Part shown: positions 62,110-64,000 of the stretch, piece after piece
How the letters are laid out: each line of letters opens with the position of its first letter
How positions within the stretch are numbered: the first letter of the stretch is position 1
Assembly: GCA_964017155.1 (NCBI GenBank)
Contig: OZ024863.1
Location: 39,182,617-39,246,616, forward strand
From: Oasisia sp. SBJ-2009
Taxonomy: Eukaryota; Annelida; Polychaeta; Sabellida; Siboglinidae
Direction: 5' to 3'
Length of the DNA stretch: 64,000 nucleotides
Made by a program: the position numbers and the translations under genes
Notes under the pieces: generated by a model
Databases searched by the model: none
The model's input: only the letters and a program-made list of their open reading frames with translations
Told to the model about the DNA's origin: nothing

Positions 62110-62345
62110 CAATTAATCAATTAATCAGTCAGTCAATTAATCAGTCAGTCAGTCAGTCAGTCAGTCAGTCAGTCAGTCAGTCAGTCAGTCAGTCAGTCAG
62201 TCAGTCAGTCAGTCAGTCAGTCAGTCAGTCAGTCAGTCAGTCAGTCAGTCAGACAGTCAGTCAGTCAGTCAGTCAGTCAACCAACCAACCAATCAATCAA
62301 TCAATTCATAAATCCATCAACAAATCAAGCAAACAAACCAGCCAT
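62110..62345 (+). repeat. (CAGT)n with degraded flanks
   Basis: About 37 CAGT units (62133-62279) flanked by AATCAATT and CAACCAAC decayed units. The same unit as the array at 2143. Confidence 0.93.
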
Positions 62346-62597
62346 CAAGCAAACAATCGATAGTTCATATTCAACACCAAATAGCACCACCATCTATGAC
62401 ATAACATAAACAAGCTTATAGTTAATACTGTGTGAAATAGTTTTCTGTGGGAACCGTTGCTCTCCACTCTCGGTATTCAGCATCTGAAAGAACTGTCGTG
62501 AGACGTTATTAGAATATTTGTAATATGGAACACATTTTCAAGGCTACAAGATTGTTTATATAGTAAAAACAATCAGTTACTTTGCAGCATATCTATT

Positions 62598-62645
62598 GGA
62601 AACGGGCGACGTTTCGATCCACAATCGGTTTATCTTCATGGCTTG
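62598..62645 (-). ncRNA. degenerate hammerhead-like motif
   Basis: On the minus strand GCCATGAAGATAAACCG, then TTGTGGATCGAAACGTCGC. It resembles the Penelope-type CTGATGAAG...GTCGAAACGTCG arrangement but the CTGATGA core is damaged. Probably a dead remnant. Confidence 0.4.
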
Positions 62646-62813
62646 ATGCATATCCACAGGACGACCTATGGATATGTATCGTATATCCATACATGGTGAA
62701 CCAAAACGTTGTACGTTTGTATTGATATGGTTTGTTATTCATCAGGGCCCCGTCGACCTCACGACCTCACGACCTCACGACCTTACGATCTTACGACCTC
62801 ACGACAAGTCGCC

Positions 62814-62921
62814 ATGTCGGGTTTGATAGAGAAGCCACCGATTCGCTTGTTCCTGTGGGCTGTGCCTCGCAGTATATCGACGGCATTCTTCAGGGCGATG
62901 ATGAACAAAAGTAATATAAAG
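62814..62921 (+). CDS. first coding exon of a sulfotransferase-like gene (partial)
   Basis: From ATG 62814 the frame encodes 36 residues containing IRLFLWAVPRSISTAFFRAM and ending NKSNIK at a consensus donor (AAG|GTAAGC, phase 0). LWxxPRSxSTAFxRAM matches the N-terminal phosphate-binding loop of a sulfotransferase-like P-loop family found in many invertebrates, where it would bind the 5'-phosphosulfate of PAPS. A good acceptor (TTGTTATTCATCAG) at 62745 suggests the exon may start at 62746, with an upstream non-coding exon. A short CACGACCT tandem repeat (62757-62805) lies just before the ATG. I find no convincing second exon before the window ends. Confidence 0.6.
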
Positions 62922-63239
62922 GTAAGCGGCCTAATGCTGCAATTATTGTATCATGGGGAAGCGTCTTAGTGTAGAGTTGTTTTAAAAGTAAACATTTCAT
63001 TTATGTAGCCGTGTGCAATAATACAGTATTTTTCCAAAGGTGAGGGTTGTGTCATTTGGTGGGCAGAACACAACCCAAATATTAGTGGAAGCGGAAAGCT
63101 GCATGGAAACGTCCCTCAGTAATTCAGTTCCCGCCCGCCCGCCTCTCTCCATGTCTACCTCCCTTCCGTCTCCCGTCAGTCTCTGTCAAAACGACCCTTA
63201 TGTTTCTCCCATCACTGCCCCTTCTTAGCAGTTAACTTG
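62922..63239 (+). other. probable intron start of the sulfotransferase-like gene
   Basis: Follows the donor at 62922. An open frame at 63040-63228 has no resemblance to the expected continuation. Confidence 0.35.
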
Positions 63240-63386
63240 GAAAATCACTTTGAAAATAACTTTATTGTTACATACATATATACACACATACACACATACA
63301 TATATACATACATACATACACACACATATATATATATATATACATATATACATATATACATATATACATATATATATATATAATAT

Positions 63387-63445
<59 letters not shown>

Positions 63446-63533
63446 TGTATATGTAACAATAAAGTTATTTTCAAAGTTATTTTCAAAGTTATTTTCAAAG
63501 TTATTTTCAAAGTTATTTTCAAAGTTATTTTCA

Positions 63534-63587
<54 letters not shown>

Positions 63588-63592
63588 GTACA
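63240..63592. repeat. hairpin of (TA)n with inverted flanks and a 12-bp tandem repeat
   Basis: GAAAATAACTTTATTGTTAC at 63251-63270 is inverted at 63451-63470, enclosing ACATATAT and (TA)n. From 63456 the unit AAAGTTATTTTC repeats about seven times to 63535, then (AT)n runs to 63586. Confidence 0.92.
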
Positions 63593-63889
63593 TGTAGTTG
63601 CTCAACAACAGTAAAATAATAATTGCATAACTAAGTACATTACACGATATAACAAATGGAATCAAGCAACAGTGCTTATTTTCCTTATTCATGTACTATT
63701 ATTTTCATGCGAGAAACTAATCATTCGTGAACAAAAAACCCATCACAATAGTGTAACTTGTTAATTAAAATTAATGCATTAGAAGTGTGCCACAAAATGT
63801 GTGGAACTACTAAGTTGTCTTTAAGTAAATGTGTAATACAATTATAACAAAGTAACATGGCATAACATTCAAAGCAGAAACAAGGTATG
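63593..63889 (-). mobile_element. probable LINE 3' UTR
   Basis: AT-rich sequence directly downstream of the LINE coding fragment that begins at 63890 on the minus strand. Assigned by position only. Confidence 0.4.
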
Positions 63890-64000
63890 TTACTGGTTAT
63901 GTAGAAGCAGATATTTCACTCTTTTTTTAAAGATGTGTAAAGTGGCAGAGTATTGTAGACTGTTATTCAAGATAAGGGTGTTCCACAATTTTGGTCAGTT
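63890..64000 (-). pseudogene. LINE RT C-terminus, cut by window end
   Basis: On the minus strand the open frame reads PKLWNTLILNNSLQYSA, then LHIFKKRVKYLLLHNQ and a TAA. This matches the PKLWNxLP...FKKxxKxxLL tail of jockey/CR1-group ORF2 proteins. The upstream part lies beyond the window. It could be intact further out. Confidence 0.7.

Noticed and set aside
63040..63228. Second exon of the sulfotransferase-like gene
   Set aside because: The translated sequence does not resemble the expected continuation and lacks a convincing acceptor at the required phase.

Overview
This window reads as nuclear DNA from an invertebrate animal, probably marine. The evidence is one gene spread over six coding exons with GT-AG introns, several degraded non-LTR retrotransposons, tRNA-derived SINEs, inverted-repeat elements and a very high load of micro- and minisatellites. 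I cannot name the species. The retrotransposon and SINE types would fit a mollusc, an amphioxus or a similar lineage.

The main gene is on the minus strand, 37528 down to 16196. It encodes a complete 503-residue transporter of the SLC16 (monocarboxylate transporter) branch of the major facilitator superfamily. The six coding exons (211, 312, 320, 229, 141 and 299 nt) total 1512 nt, exactly 504 codons with the stop. All five introns are GT-AG, and the joined protein keeps SLC16 features across every junction. The protein is divergent: charged residues that couple protons and substrate in the well-studied members appear to be replaced. The introns (12.9, 3.6, 0.5, 2.4 and 0.4 kb) hold most of the repeats at 16.5-37.3 kb. 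Two minisatellites are unusual because their units contain copies of the gene's own splice sites: the exon 1 donor and the exon 3 acceptor.

The first 16 kb is intergenic, downstream of the transporter. It holds long microsatellites, a LINE 3' fragment, a tRNA-derived SINE and a TIR element with a 3-bp target duplication. From 37.5 to 62.7 kb is again intergenic: LINE relics of at least two types, a foldback element, a Penelope-like hammerhead motif, a duplicated segment of about 0.8 kb whose two copies differ by a 2.8-kb insertion, and a chain of microsatellite hairpins between two inverted LINE tails (45.6-47.15 kb). At 62.8 kb on the plus strand the first coding exon of a second gene, probably a sulfotransferase-like protein, begins and runs out of recognisable sequence. 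The window ends inside another LINE 3' fragment.

The two genes show no evident functional link. Exon boundaries, repeat units and protein motifs were read directly from the sequence. Family assignments rest on remembered family motifs, not on a database search.
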